Assembly (NCBI GenBank): GCA_001557505.1
Contig: LSAX01000013.1
Coordinates: 124,001 to 188,000, forward strand
Direction of reading: 5' to 3'
DNA length: 64,000 bases
From: Reticulascus tulasneorum
Taxonomy: Eukaryota; Ascomycota; Sordariomycetes; Glomerellales; Reticulascaceae
Below are positions 11,247-23,072 of the stretch, piece after piece. Both the position numbers and the translations under genes were made by a program. The first letter of the stretch is position 1. Each line of letters opens with the position of its first letter. Under the pieces are notes generated by a model, which was not told the origin of the DNA, searched no databases, and was given only the letters and a program-made list of their open reading frames with translations.

Positions 11247-13363
11247 TTTCGGGGGTTTGCTTTCGCTGTTGGGTTTGGGGGGGCCTCGTTGAAGGACACT
11301 TTCGGTCACGAAAGTCTAAAGGTCTTCGATTGCAATCCGGCGTGCAGGAAAGGAGTCAGTCTTTATACTACGCCAGGCACTTTTGCTTTCCCGGTTGCTT
11401 TGATCTCCGGTCCAAAAATTATATCATATTTGATTAAGCTGAGTCCGTCTTGCCCAGTCCGAACAAGAGGATCGGCTGCAACCCCTGATCGGAATTCCTC
11501 CGTCTTATCCCAACCTCAGCCCTATGGTACATCCAGTAATATGCGGCTAAACCTGGGTGTTGGCGAATCCCCACACCGCAACTTGCGAGACTATGGCCGA
11601 GTTTTGAAGCGCAAAGACAGGTTTGGGGACGTGAGTGGTCGGGTACATATCCCCTTCCCCCGTCTTGAGACTGGTAGTCACCAGAGACAACTTGTCAAGG
11701 GGTGATCATGTTTCCCAAAATGGAGCAACGAATGCACTGAGTATGGAAACGAACAACAAATGGACAACAGTCTGCGAGTAACAGCTTGAATCTCCAGATG
11801 ATGAGAGTTTGGCAACCTGATGATAAATTGTGTGAGGTCATCGTGCGTTGCCAGAGTCTTGCAGTTACCGAAATAGTGTCTGTGTCGCTGTATCACATCC
11901 TAACTTGGCTTCAATTTTCGAATAAGAGGTTACATCGCGGGGAGGTTGCCGCATTTCTCCAAGTCCACCGTACACGCACGGTACATTGGGCTCTCACGCA
12001 GCGCTACATCACACAGTTCATTGCCAAGCCCTGAGGGTCCAGGATCATCGTGGCAAGGCGGCACAAAGAAGAGGGGACAAGATTGAAAGCAATATGGAGC
12101 CCCGCTATTATGTGGGATGTGCCTACTTCCAACTATCATCAACACTAAGAACATTCCTGCCTTTCCCTAAGGCCTCTCCTCAGCCACTTTAGCCTCCTTC
12201 TCTCCACAGTCTGGATACGTGACACGATTGATGGTGTTGACCTCCTTTATGGCGAAACCAGCGTCTAGGAGCATCTCTTCGCAGTGAAGGATTTGAATAT
12301 CCAGACGACAAAGCGGCACAGTTTTTACGACCCGCTTCAGAGACTCACTGCAGCGGGAATCACAGTTTGCTGACTCACTTGGTTGAAGATCAACGTTGCG
12401 ACCCATGGTTTTCTTAACTTATACACTCTTCACTCTAACAGCATGCCTCTCTCTTTAATTGTACTATCTACTTAACTACCTATTTGAATTCGTGGTCATT
12501 TGCTTGGAAATAAGATATGGGAAAGTCCCACCCGAAACATAATAAGGGTACTTGTTTTGACTTTCTTATCAATTGGTTCTAGTGAAGTAGTTGGCCGATG
12601 AAGCCGTGAGGTTTAATGTTGTTGCGTGTTAGTGGTAGCATTGAAATTAACCTTGCAATCGATGAGTATCTGGGACGCTTTTAGTTTGAGCGGTCCCTCC
12701 TCAATCCCGTTCGTCTCGGCCTCATGGGCCGTCTCACCCTGCCTAATCCTGAGCGTCCCGCTACAGGTGCACCTGCAGAAACTACGGAAGGGCTGAAGCT
12801 ATCTTGGCAGCCTTCTACTTAGCCGTCTTCCAAAGGTTCGCTGAATGGGCGGCGGCCGTCCACCTAGAGCATGCGAGCTCCTTCGTGACTCACATCCTCC
12901 CGTTCTGCGACGAGTTAAACTATGTGTAAGTACTAGTTGGATTTTGGACGGATGCTAGACCACTAAGGCGACGGCTTTGTCGTTGGAGCCCGTCTTGGGG
13001 CTCGTGACCGTTCATTGCTAGACGGGGGACTGGGATTGCAGGGCCGAGTAAAATGGAAATCTCGATGGGAGCACAGAATTGCAACAACGTTGTCTTTCCA
13101 ATTTATTTTCGAGCACGTTATCAGAACATGCTCAAGCTACTGAGATAATCTCGGTGGGCTTATACAGAACCTATGATCTGTGCCTGCTGGAAAGAATAGT
13201 GACTGAAATGACACGACTTAGTACGCTTCATGCCACCGTAAGCCATGAGCCAGTACGCTCAAGCTTTATATATCGTAGATCTCCCCACAATCATTTGATC
13301 CCACTCCAGTCTCGGGGTCTCTTAGACTAATCTGATCTTGACACGCTGAGGGTCACAGACACG
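11247..13363. other. Gene-poor region
   Basis: 2.1 kb without a convincing gene. A 79-codon minus-strand ORF (12167-12406) has no recognisable motif. The stretch around 13080-13150 faintly resembles retrotransposon terminal sequence, but I could not define ends. Confidence 0.45.
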
Positions 13364-15811
13364 CTATTTAACCTCGCCATCTAGAGTGCCCGACGACGCC
13401 GGGTCTTGCGTCTGCTGACGTAGGGCAGTGTTATCGACATTTGGAATAGCAGAAGTGTCAGTGGGAGCATTCTCTAGGCTACCATCAAGGCTAGCTGCTG
13501 ACGGAGGGCTCATGCCGCCCTGGTCGTCTGGCTGGACGACCTCGAAAATGATCTCATCTTCCCCGCTTCTGCCATCGACCTCGAGAACATGCTCTCGGAT
13601 ACGATCCTTTTGCTCAGGCTGAGTTTGATCTAACTGACCGTTAAACTTTGGGTGTTTCGGGTTTGACAAGTCTAGTCCGACCAGTTTCTCTCCAAAGCCG
13701 GTTATCGGAACTTGATCCGAGCCTCCAGACCACGTTCCGATGCCAATCTCCTCGTAGGCAAGTCGCTGCAGCTGTAGGGTCCCATCTATGCACCACTCGA
13801 GCTGTTGATATTGCTTGATGTTGTAATGTTTTTGAAGGTAGGCCATAAGGGGCTCAAGAATACAGGATACGCAGATTATAAGTGCCCCGAAAGTGAAAAC
13901 AAAGGCAATTCCAAAGATACTGAATGAAATGTACGCTGCATTGATGATCTTCTAGGAGCAAGGTTAGCATCTGTATGGTTGGTCAAAAGCTTATAACATA
14001 CCTGGTTTTGACACAGTTTCAAGGCATCTGTATCATTTGGCCTTGTTTCAAAGAACTGCTGAACGGAGCTATCAGGGGGACCAGTAACCGTATTGATCAG
14101 CTCACTTTGTATGAATGCCAAGTATATTCTCATCCAATACTGCACATCAGTCATCCATTGGTCTTCTGGCAGTTTTCCTTGTAGGCTGTTAGCTAGTGCC
14201 TGTCGAGAGTCGAGAGACGCCGAGCCGAGCATAGCTATCAATTCTGTCAAATACTTGCGGTTGCTAAACATAGCATTATGTGCCCAGTTAATCCGACGAA
14301 ACCCCACTTCAGGGTCCGGAAATACAGTAGAATAGGCATGCTCAAGAGCATCATTCAAGGTTCCAAGTGCGGTACATCGACCTGGGAGAGCCGGGTTGCA
14401 CCACTGGTGTTGTGATGTACAGGCCATAGGTGATGCTGGCTCACTCTGGCCGTAGATGCCCGAGTAAGTCTCGCCAGTCTCAGGATCATCTGGGGTCGCG
14501 TCATACCGGATTTGCCCCCAGCGAAGAGTAGCATTATACCATGGATCTCTAGTCTGGGGCGAAAAGGCGATACCGCCTGCGGATAAGAAAAAAAGAAAGA
14601 TATCTGCGTCTGTCCTATGGAGCTCTGAAATGGGTTCGAAGTCTCCGGTGCTTAGAGTTCCTGCCGTGTACGCGGCAGTCCGAGTTCTACGCCGTAACAC
14701 AACTGTTAGCGGAGTCATGATATCGTAAGAGATGTTTGGCGAAGAGCGAAGTACCCTAAAGTATAGTCCGCATCAGGCAACCATGTGTTCCTACCAACGC
14801 GTACCTCAGCCAAAGCATTATTGGTGTATCCATACGTATCCGCAGCTCCTGGTATAGTCCCGTCTGCTATATATGGATACGTTATATTGCCGTAATGATA
14901 GATTGTATAAGACACGTTGGCGGATATCTCAAGCTGGGACTTGTAACCTTCTGACACTATTGGTGCGCAGTGCAGCACATACCTCCACTGAAATCTTTCG
15001 TTAGGCGGGGCATTAATCCCAAAGTGCGTATGGCTGTTGAGGAGCCCGGTATCGAGTATCAGGTTATTTTTGGTCTTGCATATAGCATCACTAAAAGGGC
15101 AACTGGCATTAGTCTGAGCCGCAGTAGGCAGTCGCATCGTCGCAAATCTGTCACATCCTGGTGCGCTCTTCGACGCGTAACATTCCCTTGCGTAATTGGC
15201 AGCTTTTGTAATCTGCTTCGAAATGTAAGGTATATACAGCTCTGTAAAATCCGTTGCAGTAATGTTGCCGTTGAAGTCAGTTTTGAGGCTTTTGCAGTTC
15301 TTTCCGGATAACAAAACTTCGTTTCTTAGATTATTGGAGATGCGAGAGGAGAAGCCACTGGCCACGATAAAGCCAACAACGCAGACTATTGAGAATGTGA
15401 TTGGTAGCAAAAGCCGTAGCAGCGGTCGCGAAGCATTGCGTCTCCATGCCCATAAAAGTTCAAACGAGTAAATCATCCCGGACTCTGGATTTGACGTATT
15501 GCGAAATATTGCTTGTCGTTGATGGTGAAGTCCATCCTGGGGTTTCTGCGATGAGTAGATGTAGTGAAATACCATGCAGCCGATACGCCAGAATCGCGTC
15601 CCAACTTTGGTAGTTAGCCGACAATCCCCATGACACCCATTACAGACCAATTCTTGCGCTTACCAGTGGCAACAAAGAAGGCAACAAACGCAATTAACAG
15701 AGTTGCATCTCTGCTTTTGAGCGTAAGGGTAGCCCCGAAAACTGGGCCTCGAGACTGGTCAACCCAGGTGCCAAGGTAGACCTCATACTGATCAGCTAGA
15801 TCAATGCTCAT
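13364..15811 (-). CDS. Large multi-exon membrane protein of uncharacterised fungal family
   Basis: Exons 15811-15664, 15604-14755, 14686-14002 and 13951-13364; introns of 59, 68 and 50 nt, all GT-AG; 756 aa. Each join restores continuous family sequence, for example FFVAT|VGTRFWRIGC and CQNQ|KIINAAYISFSIFG. Hydrophobic segments: near residues 35-50 (LLIAFVAFFVATVGTRFW), a strong one at LLRLLLPITFSIVCVVGFIVA, FLFFLSAGGIAF, and a last one after KIINAAYISF (IAFVFTFGALIICVSCIL). The long part between them is rich in NxS/T sites and cysteines, so probably extracytoplasmic. An acidic Pro/Gln-rich cytoplasmic tail closes the protein. I recognise this as a family often called only hypothetical in Pezizomycotina; no function is known to me. 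Confidence 0.85.
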
Positions 15812-18762
15812 TTTGTAATATTATGTCCGTCTTGAATCAGATTGACTGTGATGGTTGCAAGTGTTTATACTGTTGATTTTGCGCTGAACTCGTCTTGCTT
15901 AACCAGTCTCGCTTTCTAATGAGCAAGGCTGATTTTATATCACCTTTACAGCCTTGCCAAAAACACATACAGGACTGTTACCCCCACAACAAACTATCCT
16001 AACCTTAATACAAACTAGCTTCATTCGGGTCAGTGTGTTATCAGTCACAGTTTCGCTGGGTCGGCTTGCGGGCGAATGCAAGGTGAGTGAGTAATCTCCG
16101 ACTCTGGGCTTGATCTAACCTGATTTCGTGCGGTCGATTCGTCCAAACTTTGCCCAAGCCCATCAGTCAACCAGGAGAGGAAAGTACCATTTTCCCAATA
16201 CGGCAATAGGCACTCCATTGGTCAGCTGCTGCGTGGAGTTGCGAGGTAGAGAGGCTTGCAGGTGGCTTGCAGATGGCTTTCAATGGTAGTCAATGACAGT
16301 TAATGGCAGTGACTGATCATCAACGCCTTTGAGTCCCAAACTCACCACCATATGCAATCTCATGATAAACCAAGTCCATAACGTGTCATAGTTCTTACTA
16401 GGGTGAAATGCATGAGATACATTTACGTCAAAATAGCTTTCCGACCAGTTATATTACACCATTCTCTTAGTAACTTTCTAATGAAAAGCAGGTCAACTCA
16501 GCATCCCTGTCTGTTCTTACTAAGGTTGAGTTGGCTCGCTTGATGATTTGAGACACGTTGTACTCTCTTAGAGTTGGGGAAATACCTGTCTGGGTTTAAA
16601 TGGGTTGCCATCCGGCGTAAGGTAGAGAATCAGCAGCCAATCCTTTAAGCCGCTGCGGAATTCCTGTCCAAACCCGACGGGAGCATCCAACAACTCACGT
16701 CCACACAATTGTCGTCTGCAGGTAAACAACTTCAGCAGGGTTTCAGCCCCTGCGTGCAGGAATCTGGTTGACCTTGATAAGGAGATGGCTGTCGTACCGT
16801 GTGGCGTTGGAAAGACAATATTGTTAGTCACAACAAATATGCAGATGCAACAGGTAGAATGTAAGAAACAAATTCCATCATCATGATGCCACGGAGGCTG
16901 CACGATGTCTAGACTAGTTCTACAATTACCTGTAACCCTTGCGCCGGTCAAAAACTTCTGTTTGTGTGTTGGTGGACCTATTTTCCATAACCTGTTAGGG
17001 TACGTGGACTTTTCGCAAACGGCATACCAGGATCAAGGATATCATGTGCATGGACCTTTGCACCAAGCATGAAAGGTCTTAGCAGTCCTGGCTGTCAAAC
17101 TCGAGTTCCCTCCCGAGACCTAGAATGGATGGAACCAACTCACTCGTAATGTCTAGGGGTGTGGTCTTGGCTAAACGGGACATGGTCAATCGTACCCCGC
17201 TGTCCGTTTCTTGTAAAATCTAGTTATATTATCCCGCGGTAGGCAAATGTACCGCATCGATCGCAGTATACATCCCTAACTTGGCGTTGCTAATTAAGTA
17301 ACGTTAAGAACTGAAGCACCAGACGCAGGAAAACAAAGGGGGCACACTTGAGAGTGATTCGAACAAAAGGATGTTAATATCTGTCTCTCGGAGATGTCTA
17401 ACCAAAATAACTGTGGTCAACTATCTAACTTGTTCCTTTCCCACTCTGATGTTACACTTCAGCTTCGGCTTCCCTTGTCGGATAGAGCAGGACGATCTAC
17501 GAAGACTGTCGATCATATCCAGCTTCTCCTTGATGGGACCCAGATCTTTTATCTTGGAGCTCGTCATGTCTCGTCTCGCTGTAGCCACGTCACTGAACCC
17601 TCACCGGCCGAGAGCAGCACCAGCCAATGCACCAAAGATTGCCATGAAGGCACTGTTCGGGTCTTCGACAGTGCTGTAGACCAGCAGACCAGCAGACCAG
17701 CTTCACCTGCCGATCCAGAAATAACTCGTCACAGCAACTCGCAGCATACCATGTGCAATATAACACAGGCAAAAAAAAAAAAAAAAAAAACATGTATGAA
17801 AGAACATGTGAAGTTTTTTTTGCCATAAAAACACGCGTAAAAAGGGGTTTCATCACAAAAACACGTGTGAAATTTTATTTTCACTTGAAAAAAAAATTCA
17901 TGAACAATCATATGCAAAAAAACACGTGTTTAATACGTGCAAAAAATTTAGTCTCCCGAACCGGAATCGAGCCGGTGACCTTCTGATAATAAGCTCAAGT
18001 TACCTATTTAATGTTAGCATTAGACTATGACTAAGATGGTATTTATAAGTGGGGTAACGAACAGTCAGACGTGATAGCCAACTACACCATCAGGAGTTTT
18101 GCTGATGCTAATATTTCCAATAATTCATACTATACCGTTAAATTCCGAAAAATTTCCTTCCTTTTCCATCGATGCCAGTTCTAATTATCACCAGACTAAT
18201 AGAACAGATATATGTCAAGGTATAAAACCTTAGGACTAAAACCATTACTCAATAAATTATTTGCTCTATTTTCCTTACTGTTTTTGTTCTTAGATATGAG
18301 GTGCTGCTTCTTTGTAAACAGTCAGTTAGCTATAGACTTTTGTCCCGGTGGTCCTGTACGCACACATTCCTTTGAGTGTCGAGCAGTTGTGCAGAGGTGC
18401 CCGGTAATAAAAAACGCTCCCATTTTCTGTTTTCGTGTGCACTGATTAACTAGGTCGGAGTGATGATCCTAGTATGCCAAGGAACTCAGACACATGGAAT
18501 TTGTACCTTATCTAGGGCAGAAAAGAAAGATGAACTGCACACCTCCGTGTAGGTAGCTTGCCATTTCGCCTCTGACATCAGTGTAAGTACCTACGTAACT
18601 GTTGTCCCCCCCCCCCCCGCACTGAACGCTCTATGCTTTGCCTCGACACACCTTTCCGTTCTGTCGCGTATTCGCTCTCTCTTTTCTTCCCTTCCTATTA
18701 GCAGGCTGCCTGCTTATCACAACAGCATACAAAGATTCTCAGAAGTTCAACTTGAGCACCTT
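15812..18762. other. Gene-free repeat-rich region
   Basis: About 2.95 kb with no convincing protein gene. ORFs at 16568-16951 (-) and 17394-17828 (+) lack any family signal, and the second reads through an A20 tract. It holds the SINE-like element described separately and a C-tract near 18608. Confidence 0.5.
17771..18045 (-). mobile_element. SINE-like element with degenerate tRNA-type head
   Basis: Read on the minus strand, 18045 to 17951 looks like a decayed tRNA. There is an A-box-like tagtctaatgctaaca, an anticodon-arm-like segment, and a perfect 5-bp T stem (accgg/ccggt) around the B-box-like gctcgattcc. The acceptor strand tcgggaga follows, then a T run resembling a Pol III terminator. 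The 5' acceptor strand pairs poorly, so this is unlikely to be a working tRNA. An AT-rich body with CACGTG-like motifs follows, ending in a pure 20-nt A tract on the plus strand (17771-17790), that is poly-T on the element strand. Head, body and homopolymer tail are the SINE plan. No target-site duplication was identified. Confidence 0.35.
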
Positions 18763-20018
18763 TTGCTTGCTATTATGACTGACCAAACGACCCTTGCCCA
18801 ACGGCTCGACTCTGAGCAACATCATCACCAGGACTCTCTCAAAGCACTACGTGGGGAAGCGCTACCTGAACCCCTAGGCTACCCTCTCATAAAGCTATGC
18901 ACCATCTGCGCTATTATTCACTCACCCTCTTTCGCATGGTGTGAGGCTGCGCTTCTTCGTGGTCTTCCAGAACATCCTGAGTTCACCAGAGCTCTGAATG
19001 CTCGCGCCACCATGACCAACCATATTCCTGACATGCATCCCGCAGTACACCCAGAGGAGCTGTGCCGTATTGCATCTAGTATCCTGAGGCGGTCTCTGAA
19101 GATACCTACCAGCTACTCACAAGGAGACACCCTCATATGAGATATCAAGTTCCCAGCGTGTGCTGTGGCTAGCTACACGAAATTGTATCTCGAGCCTGAG
19201 GATGTTCTCCCTGATGCTGGTGTCGCCGAGGAAGCTCGCTACGCAGGCAGTGGCGTTATTTTCACGCAAATCATGACACAACCCGTGCGATACGAAGTTC
19301 ATGGACGGCTACTCCCGAACAACCAACCCAGAGCCCGCAGTTCGCTCATATCAATGGTGAAACATGCGTCTTGTCCATGTTCAAACGTCAGACGTAGGAG
19401 TTTAGGAACCGATCAGATCCAACGATGAATTTGCCAATTTGTTTTTTCTTTTGTTCCTTTTTTGAAGATCTTCGCTTCGATCAGATGATCTACAACATAA
19501 CTGAAAATTAGGGTATCGCAGAGTCGGTCCCTGGAACCACCTCGTCCTCGCCATCGACACACATTATGCTCGATCTTCTCACCTCGCCTCTACCTGCCGA
19601 TCTACCGGCCGGAAATAAGGATCTGCTCATCCTCGCAGCGGCCTTTTACGGCGACATTTGTCGCTATACACAACTTCGCCGGCCCCAGGGGCTCGAAGAC
19701 GAGATCTTCTGCGTTGTACGAGGCATATATCACAACTATCTTTTCGCTTTGTGGTGATCGCGCTAGCACAACGCACCCGAGGACAACCCCTTTCACATGC
19801 GAGCCTGGGGGCACATCCAGAAGGCAACCACAGCACGGCACATCATTGACAATGCCCTTTCCCACATAATCACCAACAGGGACGATAATGAGAGTCTTCC
19901 CTACTTGATCCGGTATCCCGATACCGCCTCGGCAGAGATGTCCAAGGCACTGGCTCACAAAGTCCCCGAGATGAGGGAAGTGTGCATCCGAGCAGCCATA
20001 TACGCAGGAACCTGGTGA
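18763..20018 (+). pseudogene. Decayed gene(s) of an uncharacterised fungal family
   Basis: One frame from 18763 reads protein-like sequence (starting at MTDQTTLAQRL, 18775) to a TGA at 19138-19140. It then continues in the same frame with equally protein-like sequence (DIKFPACAVASYTKLYLEPE) to 19428. A second block from 19566 reads LPAGNKDLLILAAAFYGDI and VVRGIYHNYLFALW, meets TGA and TAG (19755-19764), and continues in frame as HNAPEDNPFHMRAWGHIQKA to 20018. The GIYHN-x-LFA-x-W-W pattern is one I associate with a repeated family of fungal hypothetical proteins. The stops can be explained by CGA, TGG and CAG changing by C-to-T or G-to-A transitions. Alternatively, a 54-nt intron (19711-19764, gttgta...gctag) could remove the second pair of stops. 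The first block resembles the C-terminal part and the second the N-terminal/central part, so two broken copies are possible. Confidence 0.45.
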
Positions 20019-20474
20019 CTGGAAACACCTGTTTGCTCAATCATGAACCTCGGTGCCCGGGGTGCGCACGCTTCCGTGGCGCTAGGCACCAACGGAAGGC
20101 GTACTCTTTTTTGCTCCCAGGCGTGTCCGAATAAATCCCCGTTCATTCATTCGAAGAACTATAGCGGAAGTCCAGGGTCATCCTAAGTATTGGAGAAGAG
20201 GTAATGACAGGGTTAACGGGAGGGGTTATGCGGGGAATGTGTGTTCCGTGAGTTCGGCAACATGGGGGCAGCCTATGCATGGAATAAGCACAGCTGCGGA
20301 AGACTCTGGGATGACGGCAACGCCGCTCGACAGTAGAAATATCGAGGTCAGCCTCGATGTAGCAATCATGGTAGAGGCCGTTACGGCGCAGCTTACCTCC
20401 TCTTTCCCCACCTGTCAGCGATCCAAACAGTGTCCTTCTGCAGTTTGACTTGCCTATTATCCATCTCAGACACC

Positions 20475-21952
20475 ATGTCTCCTTCGCTGCCATTTCTGCG
20501 CGACGTTACAGTAGCTGTGGCGGGAATTTGCACTGCATTCCAGGTTGTACAGATTGACAAGACAGCCAATGGGTTTACGTCTCCTGCAAGAGGTTGGAAC
20601 TCTTGGGCGTTGCAAGCCAACACTATTGACGGTGCCTCATGGTCTCTTAACCAGGCTAATGTCATTGCTCAATGCGATGTGATGGCTGGACCTGCGCTGA
20701 ACGGCTCCGGCTACAAATACTGCAGTCTGGACTCTGGTTGGTCTGTGGGTGACCATGGCGACGACAATGGACGTCTACTGTACGAGCCTTCTCTCTTCGA
20801 TATCCCCGCCCTCGCCAAACATCTTCACGGCAAGGGTCTGCTCTTGGGAGTCTACGTGCTTCCTGGTGCATTCGTCAATGATGTAAACAAAACGGTCCTC
20901 GGAACTGACATCACCATTGGCTCGGTCTGTACCGGCAACAGCGGCTTCGCCCGGTGCAACTTCGACTACTCTAAACGTGGGGTTCAGGAGTGGCATGACT
21001 CTGTGGTGAATTTGTTCGCGTCCTGGTAAGTGGAAGGCGCAGCTGATGCTGCCAGCCCTTCTTGTGCCTTCAATTTTAATCATCTCATTTCAGGGGCGTG
21101 GATTTTATCAAACTAGATTTCGTAACCCCTGGCTCGCCACACAACGGCGGTAGTCTTCCTGCTGACAATAGCGGTTCCGTCACTGCGTTCCACAAAGCCA
21201 TTGCTCAATCTGGTCGCAAGATACGTCTTGGAATATCATGGAAACTGGAGCGGTCCCAGAAGTTCTTCAATATCTGGCAGCATGCAGCGGAAACGATGCG
21301 GACAGATCAGGACCTCAACAACGGCGGGGCCACCGTCCTTGTGAACTGGGAGACTGCTCAGAGAGCCATTGAGAACTATAGACAGTACATCAATACTGTG
21401 ACCAGGTACTCTTCGACTATCCATATCTATCCAGATATGGATAACCTCTTCGCTGGGAATCCTCAGTCTATCGGCGGCGTCACCGACGACCAACGCCAGA
21501 CGATCATGACACACTGGATCGGGGCGTCAGCCAACTTGATTCTAGGCTCTGATATGACGCGACTGGATGAAATCGGCATCAAGCTGCTCACAAGCCCCGA
21601 CGCGCTAGCGGCAGCGGATTTCACAGCTCATTATCCCATGCAGCCTCGCAATCCGGGCACCGGTGAAACTCTCTCAGCGCAGCTTCAGTCCTGGATTGCT
21701 GGTCCCGATAAGTCGGGACAGGCCTATGTGGTGGTAGCCAACTACGGACCGGACTCGGAGGGCATCGCTGGGTTCGTCACCTATACTCCTGGCGTGCAGG
21801 AAATCAATGTGTCCTGGTCCGATCTTGGTATCGGTGGTGGATCGTACAGCTTATACGATGTTTGGGCACGGAAGAGCCTAGGACGCAAGAGCTCGATCAG
21901 CGTGAAGCTCGGCCCCGGCCAGACCGCCTTCTACATGTTGACAAAAGCTTAA
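20475..21952 (+). CDS. Secreted alpha-galactosidase, glycoside hydrolase family 27
   Basis: Releases terminal alpha-1,6-linked galactose (melibiose, raffinose, galactomannan side chains) outside the cell. Exons 20475-21025 and 21094-21952, intron 21026-21093 (68 nt); 469 aa. The start at 20475 (caccATGtc) gives a hydrophobic N-terminus, FLRDVTVAVAGICTAFQVV, consistent with a signal peptide. An in-frame ATG at 20430 is less likely. GH27 hallmarks: PARGWNSWALQA at the barrel entry, YCSLDSGW, GLLLGVYVLPG, the nucleophile motif DFIKLDF (Asp192), the probable acid/base in RTDQDLNNG (Asp257), and IYPDMDNLFAGN. A C-terminal beta domain ends in LGPGQTAFYMLTKA. Flanked by decayed genes, so probably an accessory carbohydrate enzyme rather than part of a cluster. 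Confidence 0.94.
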
Positions 21953-22436
21953 CCTTGATCGACTTCCCTTGGAACGCCTGTGTCGGGAGGTCTCCGTAGG
22001 CGCAGCCAGTTTGATTTGAGTCAGCCAGTTGCGTCAAGGTCCGATGGTCTTATTCTCTTCTCATAAAAATAAAGAATCCAAACAAGTTTAGCTTCTGTTG
22101 AGCCCGTCATATCTACTGCGGTTGGAAGTTCTCATCACGCACGTTAAAGCACCCGTAACCATTGCCCCTTTCCGGAACGAGCATCTCTGAAACATCGATG
22201 TGAAGACTGCGAGCATATGTGAATAACAAATTTTACGCCTCTTTGTCAGGAAGTATATCTGTTTATCATGTAGCCACTAAGTCGACCCGGAACTAACAGC
22301 CAATGAGATGCATGGATTCGCTTTCAACTCCTTACAGGCTACGTGGTATCTATAATCACTACCTGGAAGCTGCCATAAAATGTCAAAATCATCTAGCAAG
22401 CATTACGGAAGAAGGTTCTCTTGCAATGTGATATAG
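21953..22436. other. Intergenic region
   Basis: 484 bp between the alpha-galactosidase and the transcription-factor-like fragment. I see no remains of an N-terminal DNA-binding domain in it. Confidence 0.5.
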
Positions 22437-22828
22437 TCGTGTTTTGGATGAGCTCCGAATAGAGGCCCCGGCACAGACTGAACGACCCCCTCGGAGTTCA
22501 CCTATGAACGGCCAAGATGCTGGCGTAGCGGCCGATGCCACGCTAAACCGTCCTACTGAAGCCATGCCTGACAATAGCGGCAGCAGTGGCCTTGGTGACG
22601 TTGCACCAATGGTGTTTCCTGGCGTTGCCGGTGGCGACGAGTTTGTAGACTTTTATCTTAGTCCGAGCAGTTCGTTGGCCGAGATGACTAGTTGGGGCCA
22701 GCTTGATTCGATGGTGAGTGGTCTATAGCACTGAGCATGTGGCTGGCCCGACATTCTAATGACACGCATCACAGAGTTTTGGAGGCTTGGAGGCACTTTT
22801 TAATAATGATCGTTTGCGGCTGGCCTGA
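22437..22828 (+). pseudogene. Possible 3' remnant of a fungal-specific transcription factor
   Basis: Segments 22437-22713 and 22775-22828, joined by a good intron (22714-22774, gtgagt...cacag), read as about 109 residues. They start RVLDELRIEAPAQTE and end DFYLSPSSSLAEMTSWGQLDSM|SFGGLEALFNNDRLRLA. Fungal Zn(II)2Cys6 regulators often end in such a Ser-Pro-rich segment followed by a W-x-Q-L-x-x-M tail. In the 484 bp upstream there is neither a Cys6 cluster nor a middle homology region, and a stop (TGA at 22429) precedes the fragment. I read it as the tail of a lost regulator; a small independent gene cannot be excluded. Confidence 0.35.
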
Positions 22829-23072
22829 AGGATAATTCTTCGTAAAGAAACAATGCCAGGGAAGGCGCTGCTTTAATACGAAATGCTGGAAAGGGAAATG
22901 CCAAAGAGAAAGGTGGATGCAAGCTCAATTCTCGCAGCACGAAACAGCTAACCCTGTTCTCGAGATATAGGGAAATATGAATGTTGAATTCCATATATAG
23001 TACTATCGAATAAGGGGATGAGTAAAAAATGGAATACTGCCACTGATCCTGTCGGCCTATCTCTCTAGCCAG

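Noticed and set aside
12167..12406. 79-codon minus-strand ORF
   Set aside because: No recognisable motif, signal peptide or splice support; length is within chance expectation.
13080..13150. Possible Copia-type terminal/primer-binding sequence (gttatcagaacatg)
   Set aside because: Resemblance is short, and no polymerase ORF, matching second repeat or target duplication is visible.
17394..17828. 144-codon ORF on the plus strand
   Set aside because: Reads through the A20 tract as poly-Lys and has no family signal; likely chance within repeat-rich DNA.
17951..18045. Functional tRNA gene
   Set aside because: T arm is perfect but the 5' acceptor strand and anticodon stem do not pair properly; treated as a SINE-like or decayed tRNA head.
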